The notes under the pieces: generated by a model | The model's input: only the letters and a program-made list of their open reading frames with translations | The model's database searches: none | Told to the model about the DNA's origin: nothing | From: Massilia sp. YIM B02443 | GTDB lineage: Bacteria > Pseudomonadota > Gammaproteobacteria > Burkholderiales > Burkholderiaceae_D | Length of the DNA: 64,000 bases | NCBI RefSeq assembly: GCF_030411955.1 | Contig: NZ_JASNRA010000002.1 | Span: forward strand, 186,001-250,000 | Direction: 5' to 3' | Translations under genes and position numbers: made by a program | In this document: positions 10,575 through 20,718 of the stretch, piece after piece | Layout: each line of letters begins with the position of its first letter | Position numbering within the stretch: position 1 is the stretch's first letter

Positions 10575-11633
10575 AATCCCTCACGCAAGGTTTGCATCGA
10601 CAATCACTTTACACTTCCGATGGAAGAATTTCATCCTATCAATCGGCTAAAAACGAGTCAATGCAGCACTCATAGAGTGCCACTACAATCGAAAAAAAGA
10701 TGCAGACATTGGCAGTACATAAATAATGATTTGCTGATCTAAGCCAAGATAAAATACTTTTCATTACTATGAGTACGGGATATTGCACTTGCTCCGGTTT
10801 GGGATCGATCACGAAAAGTTGATTTTTCGACATCGCCCCCACCAAACGCACTGAGGGATTTTCTGCGTCTATCAAGCATGATTAGATTATGGCGTCTGTC
10901 ACAAAGATTCTTCGAACAGAGGTCGCTTTAGGTAATGTACCGAGGCGCATTTCTATCACTGTCGTCAACTCAAAATAAAACGACTCGGCTATCAACCTAC
11001 TATTTTCACTTCAAGACCAGCACGTCCCTCGGTCGAACGCGCAAGCGTGCACGGCACTTCCTTTCGTTGGCGCCGTCGGTTTCGGCATAGGGTGAAGCTA
11101 AATCGACGGTACTTCTACCGTCACTACCGAGGCCAGTGTAAATGTCCCACGGATAATTCTTACGGACCGCAAGCTGGACCGCTCAGAAAGGAAACGTGTT
11201 GAATGGACAGAAGAATGAGGTATCTCACGTGAGCTAAATTGCACGTTAATCACGTGCAACTGCAGTGGACAAACTATCGCTGAGGTGAAGAGATGGACCG
11301 AGATCTGTCATCGAAACTAGATCCGCAAGCCCTAATATTAGCCATTCACACGCCATTTATCCCGCCTCCACTCGCCGTCATGGTATTAAGAATGGAGCCG
11401 GCAGTTGCGGGCCAGCAAGCGAGCGACCGGTTAGCGGACAAGGCAATACAAGTGCATAACGTGAATTCTTATCCCCAGGGCTTTCTGCAATCCATATCGC
11501 CAGCAAAGATGTGGCATCGTGCCAATTATCGAATTTTCTAGCACAGGCCGGGCTGGACATGGGTCGCCTCATCAGCTCCAAGCAATTGCTATGCAACACG
11601 ATTAAACTCATCCATCTATGTTGGTGACAACGT
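10575..11633. other. Gene-poor AT-rich accessory stretch
   Basis: About 1 kb with low G+C, many stops in all frames and no recognisable domain. The best open frame, 11293-11541 on the plus strand (82 codons), follows a fair GAGGTGAAGAG site but its protein resembles nothing I know. A short inverted repeat (GCACGT/ACGTGC) lies near 11250-11270. It may be a decayed insertion. Confidence 0.45.
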
Positions 11634-11670
11634 AAACGAAAACGGCCCGGCCGAAAAATCGACCGAGCCG
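11634..11670 (-). terminator. Terminator of first Oar-like receptor
   Basis: A 12-bp stem with G-U pairs spans 11643-11670 with a short T-rich loop. On the minus strand it is followed by TTTTCGTTT, 50 nt after the receptor stop. Confidence 0.75.
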
Positions 11671-11720
11671 CATTGTGCAACGTTGCGGCCAGACAGCGCC
11701 GCAACAATTGCAATGCTCGC

Positions 11721-14700
11721 TTAGTTGAAGCGCTTGTTGTACTCGACCGTAAAGCGAGCCGCACGCGGCGCGGTGAAGTAGGTTGGCATTTCGTACTGTG
11801 CGTAACGTGCCAGGCCAGTGTTGTAACGCTCGTTGACCTTCGAGATCGATTGGTCGTTGAACACGTTGAACACGTCAACGCGCAGCGACAAGCCATCCAC
11901 GATTGCCGGACGATAGGTTACGTTCAGGTCCAGGGTCTTCTCCCATGGCAGGCGGCCCAGGGTACCGCGCGGGACCAGCACATTCTGTTCGCCGGTGGCG
12001 CCCAGGCAGTAGCGCGAAGCCGAGTTGTAGTTAGGACCGTCGTGGCCGACTGCGCTGGTGATCGGGCTCGCGCCCAGGCACGAACGCGGACGACCCGATG
12101 CCAGCAGCAGGTTGGCGCCAACGTTGATTTCCTTGGTCACTTCGACGAAGCCGAATGCCTTGATCTGGTGCTTGCGGTCGTTCGGCAGCAGGCCGTCGGC
12201 GCCGACCATCAGCTCTGGATAATCCCAGGTCTGGGTAGCGGCCACGTCACCCTGGGCAGTCGCGGTATCCGACAGGGTCTGGCCTTCGGTGTTGCCGCGG
12301 CTGCGCGCCAGGGTGTAGTTCACCTTTGCGTACCAGCCATCGCGGAAAGCATGTTCCAAGAAGAAGTCCAGTGCGGCGTAGGTACGCTTCGGCTTGTCAA
12401 AGCCCAGCTCTTCCTTGCTCAGGTGGACTTCGGTGTAGGTGCCGTTGCCCGCGTAGTCGACCAGGAAGTCGTTGTCTTCGCCCGGGTTGAAGGTAGCGCA
12501 ACCGAAACCTGCATAGTTCGAGGTGTCGATGTTGTTACGCGCGGCATATGCGTCGAATGGACGGTAGTCGCAGGTATCGTCGATGGTCGAACGCAGCTTG
12601 CGGTAGGTGAACTTGGCACCGAAGTTGTAGTTCGGCGTCAGCTGACGCTCCAGGCCCAGGGTGATTTCGTCCTGGTAAGCCGGCTTCATGTCTTGCGCAG
12701 CAACGGTCTTCGGATCCTTCGCCTGGCCGAATTCGTTGTTGGACGAACCCAGGCCGGTCAGCTGAGTAATGCCGGTCGGCTGGCCGTTGGCGTCGGTGCC
12801 GGTGTAGGCAAAGTACTGGGTGGTGTTTTGCGAACCGTTGGCGCCGCGCAGGGCCACCAGGCTCGGGATCGGCACCGTGTAGCGGCCGGCGCTACCGTAG
12901 ATCTTGAACGAGCTGTCGCCGTTCACGTCCCACGCCACGTTCAGGCGCGGAGCGATCTGGTTCTTCATTTCGATGTACTTCACGCCGTCCTGGTTGGCGT
13001 TGTAGAAGCCTTCACGACGCACGCCGACGGTGACCAGGAGGTCCTTGGTCGCTTGCCAGCGGTCTTCCAGGTATTGCGCATCCTGGCCTGAGAAGGCATC
13101 CGAGACGGTCGAAACGATGGTACGGCTGACGTAGTAGCCTTGGCCTGCCAGGCCGCCATACTGTCCGAGCGCAGGGATGACGACGCCGTTGTCGCTGATC
13201 GGGCGGGTGATCTGCGGCGAGCCGTCCGCGTTGGTCGCGCGCAGGTAGGTCCAGAGACCGCCGCCCGCATAGGCGTCACCCGCGTTCATCGATGCGGCCT
13301 TGTTGTTGTCGAGACCGGCGCGCAGGGTGTGGTTGCCGAGCTTGTATTCCAGGTCCAGGCGCTTGGAGGTCACTTCATCGGTTGCGCCACTGTATGGGAT
13401 GCTGCCGCTGACGCGCTGGCCGCCGACGTAGCTCAGGCCTGGTGCGCGGTTTTCCGGCGATGCGGTCACCTGCAGGATGCTTGGATCGTAACCGGTCGGC
13501 ACATAGATGTGGTCGGCCTTCATCTTGCCGTACAAGACGTTGACGGTCAGGTCTTCGGTGATGTTGCCAATATAGCGCAGGCTGTTCAGCTTACCGCCGT
13601 TGGCGTGGAAGGGACCGAACTCCTGGTGGATCGACGAAGCGACGTTGGCACCAACTTCGCGGGTAGTGTAGTTGTAGGAACGGTAGGTCAGGTCCGACTC
13701 AGGCAGGTCGCCGATGGCAGTGAATTCCAGGCGATGATTGTCGTTGATGTTCCAGTCCAGCTTGCCGAAGTAGCGCTTGGTCGTGGTCTCGGCTTCGCGG
13801 AAGCCATTGCTGCCAAGGGTGGTCGACGCGGTCGAACCGTTGACCAGCTTCTGGTCACGCTCGTTTTGCTCGATCGCGGCGTACATGAACACCTTGTCTT
13901 CGATGATCGGACCGCCGACCCATGCCGCGTACTGCTTCTCGGTCAGTTCGTTGTCTTCGCGGCGCTGGAACAGCGTGCCGTCAGTGCGCGGGAACGCGCC
14001 GGTATTCGAATAGTACTGGTCGCGGTACTTGGCGCGGGTCGATTTCGGGGTGATCGACGCGTAGCCGCCTGCTTCCCAGACGTTGGTACCCGACTTGGTG
14101 GTGATGTTGATGATGCCACCGGTCGAACGGCCGAATTCGGCGCCGAAGCCGCCGGTCAGGATCTGTGCCTGCTCGATCGCGCCGTACGGCAGTTCCATGC
14201 CGCCCAGCTGGGTCAGCGAGTTGGTCACGGTCATGCCGTTGATGTAGTACGAGTTCTCCGATGCCGCGCCGCCGCCCAGGCTAGGACCGGCCGGGTAGCT
14301 CGGGTCGCTGCGGGTGGTGTTCGGTGCCAGCTGGACGATCGACTCGACCGAGCGGCCGACCGGCAGGCGTGCCAGTTCGCGCGAGGTGAAGGTCGCGCCA
14401 TTGTTCGAGTTCGACACGTCGATACGGTTGCGGCGGCCGCTCACCTGGACGGTAGCGGTGCCGGCAGCAGGCGCTGCTGCTGCTGCGAAGTCGGCTTCGA
14501 CGCCCTGACCGGCCAGGACTTCGACCTGGGTGGTGCCGACGGTTGCGCCGCCCTTGGTCAGGGTCACGGTATAGATACCGATCGGCAGGCTCGTAACACG
14601 GAAGTTGCCGTTCGCATCCAGGGTTGCGGTACGGGTTGCGTTGGTGCCGTTGTTACGGAGGGTAACGGTATCGGCGGTGCCTGCGGCGACCTTGCCGTAA

Positions 14701-14813
14701 GCAACACCCGAGGCGTTGGATTGCGCCATGGCGGTCGGCGTCATCGCTACGGTAATAGCACCAGTTGCAAAAGCCAACTGCAACGCACGAACCAAAACAG
14801 TATTTCTAAACAT
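11721..14813 (-). CDS. Oar-like TonB-dependent receptor, copy 1
   Basis: A 1030-aa outer-membrane receptor. The signal peptide (ending PTAMAQS) is followed by a carboxypeptidase-regulatory-like beta-sandwich at about residues 35-110 (RTATLDANGNFRVTSLPIGIYTV). The plug then shows SENSYYINGMTVTN, QILTGGFGAEFGRSTGG and INITTKSGTN, and the barrel follows. These are hallmarks of Oar-type receptors, in some bacteria linked to export or uptake of large substrates; the substrate here is unknown. AGGAAATCAC precedes the ATG. A close paralogue lies directly upstream on the same strand (15444-18491), a tandem duplication with separate terminators. Confidence 0.92.
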   Translation of the reverse strand: MFRNTVLVRALQLAFATGAITVAMTPTAMAQSNASGVAYGKVAAGTADTVTLRNNGTNATRTATLDANGNFRVTSLPIGIYTVTLTKGGATVGTTQVEVLAGQGVEADFAAAAAPAAGTATVQVSGRRNRIDVSNSNNGATFTSRELARLPVGRSVESIVQLAPNTTRSDPSYPAGPSLGGGAASENSYYINGMTVTNSLTQLGGMELPYGAIEQAQILTGGFGAEFGRSTGGIINITTKSGTNVWEAGGYASITPKSTRAKYRDQYYSNTGAFPRTDGTLFQRREDNELTEKQYAAWVGGPIIEDKVFMYAAIEQNERDQKLVNGSTASTTLGSNGFREAETTTKRYFGKLDWNINDNHRLEFTAIGDLPESDLTYRSYNYTTREVGANVASSIHQEFGPFHANGGKLNSLRYIGNITEDLTVNVLYGKMKADHIYVPTGYDPSILQVTASPENRAPGLSYVGGQRVSGSIPYSGATDEVTSKRLDLEYKLGNHTLRAGLDNNKAASMNAGDAYAGGGLWTYLRATNADGSPQITRPISDNGVVIPALGQYGGLAGQGYYVSRTIVSTVSDAFSGQDAQYLEDRWQATKDLLVTVGVRREGFYNANQDGVKYIEMKNQIAPRLNVAWDVNGDSSFKIYGSAGRYTVPIPSLVALRGANGSQNTTQYFAYTGTDANGQPTGITQLTGLGSSNNEFGQAKDPKTVAAQDMKPAYQDEITLGLERQLTPNYNFGAKFTYRKLRSTIDDTCDYRPFDAYAARNNIDTSNYAGFGCATFNPGEDNDFLVDYAGNGTYTEVHLSKEELGFDKPKRTYAALDFFLEHAFRDGWYAKVNYTLARSRGNTEGQTLSDTATAQGDVAATQTWDYPELMVGADGLLPNDRKHQIKAFGFVEVTKEINVGANLLLASGRPRSCLGASPITSAVGHDGPNYNSASRYCLGATGEQNVLVPRGTLGRLPWEKTLDLNVTYRPAIVDGLSLRVDVFNVFNDQSISKVNERYNTGLARYAQYEMPTYFTAPRAARFTVEYNKRFN

Positions 14814-15365
14814 GTGATTTCCTATTAATTGTTAGCCTGCCGGCCTACACATCTCTCTGAACCAGGCTCTTTCGGCCCTGAGCTCCACCGCCGCCTAACC
14901 TCCACGACGCACAGCAACTTCTACATAGAAATGTTACTGAAGTTACAAATAAAAACACGTGGTGCATGCGAGTGTCAACGCTAAAAGTTACATTTGTGCA
15001 TTTCTGCAACGATACGTTAACGATATGCAACGAATTGATATCTAGTGGTGCGCAAATGTGCAATTATGTGGCAGGGCTGCACCAAAAAAGACGGCATCCA
15101 AACAGCATGAAAAATCAAAAAAATGTGCGACTGCAAAATTTTCGTGTGGAAAATCTCGGAAAATTTTCGCAAGGATGGGTGCAGTCATCCGTTTGAAATA
15201 TCTCCTGCCTGTGCTGCAGAGCACGGAAAACGATCACTCAGCGCATTAAGATATTCACGAAACAGCAGTAGACATCAAATGGCATTCCATATTCCGCTGT
15301 CGACACGGCGGCGTCAGACATGGAAACCGGCCCGTCATGTCACAGACGCCAGCATGGCCCACAAA
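14814..15365. other. AT-rich intergenic between tandem receptors
   Basis: This 550-bp stretch upstream of receptor copy 1 is markedly A/T-rich with no convincing gene. It must hold the promoter of copy 1, but I cannot fix its elements. Confidence 0.5.
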
Positions 15366-15395
15366 TAAAAAAACCGCCGGTTTCCCGGCGGTTTT
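15366..15395 (-). terminator. Terminator of second Oar-like receptor
   Basis: A 9-bp stem (15372-15380 with 15385-15393, 4-nt loop) is flanked by A-run and T-run, so it could work in both directions. It lies about 50 nt after the stop of receptor copy 2. Confidence 0.85.
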
Positions 15396-15443
15396 CAGAG
15401 GTAACGGCAGACTGCCGGCACTGTCAGGACACTGTCGTCCCGA

Positions 15444-18400
15444 TCAGAATTTGCCGTCGTACATCACCGATATGCGCGCATAGCGTGGCGTGCTGTACGA
15501 CAGCGGCAGTTCGTACGTCGAGCTGATCTCGGTGCCCGAGTTGTACGCTTCGCTCACGCTTTCGATTTCCTGGCGGTTGAACACGTTGAACACGTCCAGG
15601 CGCACCTGCAGCCCTTTCAGGAACGACGGCTTGTAGGCCAGGTTCAGGTCGAGCGTGCGCTCCCATGGCAGGTTGCCCAGGGTGCCGCGGCCGACGACAC
15701 GGTTCTCGGTTACCACGCTGCCCAGGCAGTAGAAGGTCTGGTTCTCGTAGTTCGGCGAGTCGCCCGGCTCCGGTTCGCTGCCGATGCAGCTGCGTGGACG
15801 GCCCGAGGCCAGCACGGCATTGGCGCCGACCGTCAACTCCTTGGTGATATCGAAGAAGCCGAAGGCCTTGATCTGGTGCTCGCGATCGTTCGGCAGACGG
15901 CCATAGGCGCCCAGCATCAGTTCCGGATAATCCCAGGTCGAGGTCACCGCCACGTCGGCCTGGCCGTTATCCGAGCGCACCTGGCCTTCAGTATTGCCCT
16001 TGTTGCGCGACCAGGTGTAGTTGACCCGGCCGTACCAGCCGTCGCGGTAAGGATGTTCGGCGAACAGGTCGACCGCGGCGTAGGTGCGTTTCGGTTTCGG
16101 GAAGCCCTGCTCGGCGGCGGTCAGCGACACTTCGGTCAGGCGCGACGGATCGCCGTAGAAGTCCACCATGAAGGTGTTGTCGCGGCCCGGATTGAACGTC
16201 TGGCAGGCATTGCCCCACAGTGGGTTGGTGATGGTGATGCCGCGCGCCTCGGCCCAGCGCGCGAATGGACGGCCATCGCAGAAGTCGTCGATGGTTTCCT
16301 TCAGTTCGCGGTACATGATCTTGCCGCCGAAGTTGAGGGTCGGCGACCAAGCGCGCTCGAAGCCGAGCGTGACTTCGTCCTGGTAGGACGGCTTCATGTC
16401 GAGCGCCGCCAGCGCCGCCACCACCTTTTCCTGGCCGTATTCGTTGTTCGCCGACAGCGGCTGGCTGAGCTGGGTCAGGCCGGTCGGATTGCCCTTGGCA
16501 TCGATGCCGCTGTACGTGAAGTACTGGCTGGTGAAGGTCGAGCGGCCGGCGCCGCGCACCGAGATGTGGGTCGGGATCGGCACCGAATAGCGGCCGGCGG
16601 TGCCGAAGATCTTGAGGCTGGCATCGCCGTTCACGTCCCAGGCCGCTGCGAGGCGCGGCTGGATCTGGTTCTTCATCTCGAGGAAGGTGACCTTGCTCTC
16701 GTTCTGGTTCTTGAACGATTCGCTGCGCACGCCCAGCGTCAGCAACAGGTTCGGGGTTGTCTGCCAGCGGTCTTCAAGGTAGAACGCGCTTTGCTCGCCG
16801 AACGAATCGGTGACGCTGGTGAAGATGCCCTTGACCACGTAAAAGCCTTGCGGACCGTAGCCGCCGCCGGTCGCCACCGCCGGTACGGTATTTCCGCCCG
16901 GTCCGCTGATCGGACGGTTCGGGGTGCTGGTGAAGGAATAGGTCCAGCGGCCGCCGCCTGCGCGGTCGTCACCCGCGTTCTTCGACTCGATCTTGGTCTG
17001 GTCCCAGCCGCCGCGCAGCATGTGGTCGCCCAGGCGGTATTCGAGGTCGATACGTGCCGAATCGACGATGTCCTTGGATCCTGGCGCCAGGATGTTGGTC
17101 ATTACCGATTGCGGATTGGTGTAGGTCAGGCCGGGCACCTGGGCAGTCGGCGTGAACACGATCTGGTACTGGTTCGGATCATAGCCTTCGAAGGTGTTTT
17201 CGTGCTTGGCTTCGGAGCGGCCATACAGCGCGGTCAGGGTCAGGTCCTGGGTCAGGTTGCCGACGTAGCGCAGGGTAGCGCTTTCGCCGCCGTTGTTGGC
17301 GACATTGACGCGTTTCTGGCGTGCGGTGACGACGCCGTTGCGCGAGCGGTCGGCATAATTGAAGCCGCTGTCCGCGTATTCCACCGTCGGGGTGTCGCCC
17401 AGGGCGGTCAGTTCGAGGCGGTGGTTGTCGGTGATGTTGAAGTCGATCTTGCCCATGTAGCGCTCGAGCTCGGTGTCGCGGTCACGCCAGCCGAAGGCGG
17501 TGTTCGAGGCCGCCGACGCAGTGCGGGTACCGTTGACGTAGCCTTCCTCGCGCTCGGTCATTTCGGCCGACAGGAACATGAACAGCTTGTCCTTGATGAT
17601 CGGGCCGCCGACATAGGCGCCATAGATCTTCTGTTCGCGCGTGTTGTCGCGGCGCGCCTCGTTGAGCGTGCCGTCGGTAAGCGGATTGGCGCCGGTATTG
17701 GCATAGTAGAAGTCCTTCGGGCTGGCGCGCCACTTCTTCGGTTCATAGGCGACGATGCCGCCGGCTTCCCAGTTGTTGGTGCCGCTCTTGGTGATGATGT
17801 TCACCACCCCGCCGATCGAGCGGCCGAATTCGGCGCCGAAGCCGCCGGTCAGGATCTGCGCCTCGGCGATCGCGCCGAACGGCAGCTGCGCCGCGCCCAG
17901 GCCGGTCAATGGATTGGTGACCGGGAAGCCGTTGATGTAGTACGAGTTTTCGGACGCTGCACCGCCACCGAACGAGGCGCCGCCGGCGAAGCGGCTGTCG
18001 GCGCGGGTCGTGTTCGGCGCCAGCTGGATGATGGCGTCGAGGGTGCGCGCGATTGGAAGCGCGGCCAGCTGGCGCGCATTGAAGGTCGCGCCGCTGTTGA
18101 CGCTGCTGACGTCGATGGTGCGCCGGGTGCCGGTCACTTCCACGGTCTGGACGCCGCTGGCCGGGAAGATTGCCTCGGCGTTGGCGCCAATACTGGTTTC
18201 GACTTCGACAGTCGAAATCACCTGGCCATCGCGCAACTGCGAGACACGGTAGACACCGGTCGGCAGCGAAGTCGCATTGAAGCGTCCCTGCGCATCGGGC
18301 GTCAGGGTGCGGCGCAGGCCGATGGCAGGGTTCTCGATCAGAACCTGGACGTTGCCGCCTGGCGCCACGGTGCCATACACCGAAGCGGTGGCGTTCGATT

Positions 18401-18491
18401 GCGCCATGGCCGGCGCCATCACGGCGACAGTCAGCGCAGCACTACTGAATGCCAATCCCAGCGCATGGACTAAAACGGTCTTTTTGAACAT
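15444..18491 (-). CDS. Oar-like TonB-dependent receptor, copy 2
   Basis: A 1015-aa paralogue of the neighbour at 11721-14813 with the same order: signal peptide (ending PAMAQS), carboxypeptidase-regulatory-like domain (LTPDAQGRFNATSLPTGVYRV), plug (SENSYYINGFPVTN, QILTGGFGAEFGRSIGG, VNIITKSGTNNW) and barrel ending VMYDGKF. Long stretches match copy 1 closely, including FVNGT-type loops and YCLG segments, while surface loops differ. The leader just before the ATG (AGGAAATCACA) is the same as in copy 1. Outer-membrane location; substrate unknown. The pair probably arose by local duplication and diverged in specificity. Confidence 0.92.
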   Translation of the reverse strand: MFKKTVLVHALGLAFSSAALTVAVMAPAMAQSNATASVYGTVAPGGNVQVLIENPAIGLRRTLTPDAQGRFNATSLPTGVYRVSQLRDGQVISTVEVETSIGANAEAIFPASGVQTVEVTGTRRTIDVSSVNSGATFNARQLAALPIARTLDAIIQLAPNTTRADSRFAGGASFGGGAASENSYYINGFPVTNPLTGLGAAQLPFGAIAEAQILTGGFGAEFGRSIGGVVNIITKSGTNNWEAGGIVAYEPKKWRASPKDFYYANTGANPLTDGTLNEARRDNTREQKIYGAYVGGPIIKDKLFMFLSAEMTEREEGYVNGTRTASAASNTAFGWRDRDTELERYMGKIDFNITDNHRLELTALGDTPTVEYADSGFNYADRSRNGVVTARQKRVNVANNGGESATLRYVGNLTQDLTLTALYGRSEAKHENTFEGYDPNQYQIVFTPTAQVPGLTYTNPQSVMTNILAPGSKDIVDSARIDLEYRLGDHMLRGGWDQTKIESKNAGDDRAGGGRWTYSFTSTPNRPISGPGGNTVPAVATGGGYGPQGFYVVKGIFTSVTDSFGEQSAFYLEDRWQTTPNLLLTLGVRSESFKNQNESKVTFLEMKNQIQPRLAAAWDVNGDASLKIFGTAGRYSVPIPTHISVRGAGRSTFTSQYFTYSGIDAKGNPTGLTQLSQPLSANNEYGQEKVVAALAALDMKPSYQDEVTLGFERAWSPTLNFGGKIMYRELKETIDDFCDGRPFARWAEARGITITNPLWGNACQTFNPGRDNTFMVDFYGDPSRLTEVSLTAAEQGFPKPKRTYAAVDLFAEHPYRDGWYGRVNYTWSRNKGNTEGQVRSDNGQADVAVTSTWDYPELMLGAYGRLPNDREHQIKAFGFFDITKELTVGANAVLASGRPRSCIGSEPEPGDSPNYENQTFYCLGSVVTENRVVGRGTLGNLPWERTLDLNLAYKPSFLKGLQVRLDVFNVFNRQEIESVSEAYNSGTEISSTYELPLSYSTPRYARISVMYDGKF

Positions 18492-19101
18492 TGTGATTTC
18501 CTGTCTTGTGTCGGCGATTCTTGTGAAACGGCCGATCGTGGTTTTTGTTTGCGAATCACTGCTGCCAGCTTATTTCCTGCTTCTCTCTCGACTTCAACGA
18601 ATCAATATTCACAAAATTGATAATTCGCAAAAGACGTATGGACATAAAACCATGAGGAAACTTGCAATGTCAACGCACTGAAATATAAATGTGTCCATAA
18701 ACAACAGATCATGCAACACAGATAAATACACTAAATTTTCGTTGGTCGATACGGTGCTCGACTGCACTTTTTTGGCAATCTATCGCACCGTTTTGGCTAT
18801 TTATGAAATTTTCTATCAGAGTGAAGCTTTTCTGATGAAAGGTTCGTTACATTGTTTCGACTCATACGATGTGCATTCAAACCATCTCATGCTGAATAGC
18901 TGACGGATAGATGATCAGGTAATATTTTGGCGACAATATAATTTTTACTTATAATGGATAATTGGAAGCCGCCAGCTTTCTGCATCCGAAAAGCAACGCT
19001 TTCTCTTGAAACTCTGCCGTCAGGGTCATGGAATGAAAGGCCGGCTGAAGTAAAATAGCGGTTTGCCCGTCACTTTTGTCGCCTCACCAGCGACCACCTC
19101 C
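18492..19101. other. AT-rich intergenic region
   Basis: About 600 bp of A/T-rich DNA between the divergent receptor copy 2 and the FAD dehydrogenase. Short open frames occur but none has coding character. It should contain both promoters. Confidence 0.5.
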
Positions 19102-20718
19102 ATGCTCCGAATTAACGAACTCAAACTCCCCCTGAACCATCCGGAACCCGCCCTGCGCGAAGCCATCCTGGCGCGCCTGGGCGTGGCGGAAGCCGACCTG
19201 ATCGACTTCACCGTCTTCAAGCGCAGCTACGACGCGCGCAAGAAATCCAGCATCGTGCTGATCTACTCGATCGACGCCGAAGTGCGCGGCGAAGCGGCCG
19301 TGCTGGCACGCCTGAAAGACCAGCACGTGATGCCCTCGCCCGACACCGGCTACAAATTCGTCGACGCCGCCAGGCCGGCGCCCGGCACGCCGCGTCCGAT
19401 CGTGGTCGGCACCGGCCCCTGCGGCCTGTTCATCGCCCTGATCCTGGCCCAGATGGGCCTGAACCCCTTGGTGCTCGAACGCGGCAAGATCGTGCGCGAG
19501 CGTACCGTCGACACCTTCGGCTTCTGGCGCAAGCGCAAACTGAATACCGAGTCGAACGTGCAGTTCGGCGAAGGCGGCGCCGGCACCTTCTCGGACGGCA
19601 AGCTGTACAGCCAGATCAAGGACACCAAGCATTACGGCCGCAAGGTGCTGACCGAATTCGTGAAGGCCGGTGCGCCGGAAGAGATCATGTACGTCAGCAA
19701 GCCGCACATCGGCACCTTCCGCCTGGTGAAAATGGTGGAACAGATGCGCGCCGAGATCCAGCAACTGGGCGGCGAGATCCGTTTCGAGACGCGCGTCGAC
19801 GACGTCTTGATCAGCGAAGAAAACGGCGTGCGCCAGGTGGTCGGCGTGCGCCTGGCCAGCGGCGAGGAGATTCCCACCCGCCACCTGGCGATGGCGGTCG
19901 GCCACAGCGCGCGCGACACCTTCCAGATGCTGTACGACCGCGGCGTGTACGTCGAAGCCAAGCCGTTCTCGATCGGCTTCCGGGTCGAGCATCCGCAGTC
20001 GCTGATCGACGTCTGCCGCTTCGGCCCCAACGCCGGCAACAAGCTGCTGGGCGCGGCCGACTACAAGATCGTGCACCACGCCTCGAATGGCCGTTCGGTG
20101 TACAGCTTCTGCATGTGCCCGGGCGGCACCGTGGTCGCGGCGTCGAGCGAAGAAGGCCGCGTGGTCACCAACGGCATGAGCCAGTACTCGCGCGCCGAGC
20201 GCAACGCCAACAGCGCGATCGTGGTCGGCATCACGCCGGAAGACTATCCGGGCCACCCGCTGGCCGGCATCGCCTTCCAGCGCGAGCTGGAGTCGCGCGC
20301 GTTTGTCCTGGGCGGCTCGACCTACGACGCGCCGGGCCAGCTGATGGGCGACTTCGTGGCAGGCAGGGCGTCGAAAGAATTCGGTTCGGTGACGCCGTCG
20401 TTCCGCCCGGCCGTGCACCTGACCGACCTGGCGCCGTCGCTGCCCGACTACGCGATCGTGGCGCTGCGCGAAGCCTTCGTCGCTTTCGACAAGCAGATCA
20501 AGGGCTACTACAAGGAAGACGCGGTGCTGACCGGCGTCGAGACCCGCACCTCGTCGCCGATCCGCATCAAGCGGGGCGAACAAGACCTGCAAAGCCTGAA
20601 CACGCGCGGCCTGTTCCCGGCCGGCGAGGGCGCCGGCTACGCGGGCGGCATCATGTCGGCGGCAGTGGACGGCATCCGCGTCGCCGAAGCCGTGGCCACC
20701 GCGATGGCCGCCAAGTGA
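19102..20718 (+). CDS. FAD-dependent dehydrogenase (COG2509-like)
   Basis: A 538-aa flavoprotein. The N-terminal part (MLRINELKLPLNHPEPALREAI) is the substrate-like cap typical of the uncharacterised COG2509 dehydrogenases. The dinucleotide fold follows (PIVVGTGPCGLFIALILAQMG) with E in VLERG, then FGEGGAGTFSDGKL, and a C-terminal FAD motif (RGLFPAGEGAGYAGGIMSAA). Physiological substrate unknown. I start at the ATG at 19102 rather than the upstream TTG at 19063, because homology-like sequence begins there. Its TGA overlaps the ATG of the next gene (TGATG), indicating translational coupling to the exporter. Confidence 0.85.
   Translation: MLRINELKLPLNHPEPALREAILARLGVAEADLIDFTVFKRSYDARKKSSIVLIYSIDAEVRGEAAVLARLKDQHVMPSPDTGYKFVDAARPAPGTPRPIVVGTGPCGLFIALILAQMGLNPLVLERGKIVRERTVDTFGFWRKRKLNTESNVQFGEGGAGTFSDGKLYSQIKDTKHYGRKVLTEFVKAGAPEEIMYVSKPHIGTFRLVKMVEQMRAEIQQLGGEIRFETRVDDVLISEENGVRQVVGVRLASGEEIPTRHLAMAVGHSARDTFQMLYDRGVYVEAKPFSIGFRVEHPQSLIDVCRFGPNAGNKLLGAADYKIVHHASNGRSVYSFCMCPGGTVVAASSEEGRVVTNGMSQYSRAERNANSAIVVGITPEDYPGHPLAGIAFQRELESRAFVLGGSTYDAPGQLMGDFVAGRASKEFGSVTPSFRPAVHLTDLAPSLPDYAIVALREAFVAFDKQIKGYYKEDAVLTGVETRTSSPIRIKRGEQDLQSLNTRGLFPAGEGAGYAGGIMSAAVDGIRVAEAVATAMAAK

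Noticed and set aside
10639-10875. 78-codon minus-strand frame
   Set aside because: No ribosome site, no recognisable motif, Cys/aromatic-rich composition as expected by chance in AT-rich DNA.
11293-11541. 82-codon plus-strand frame with a fair ribosome site
   Set aside because: No family resemblance, no signal, and it lies in a stretch that otherwise looks decayed; not enough to call a gene.
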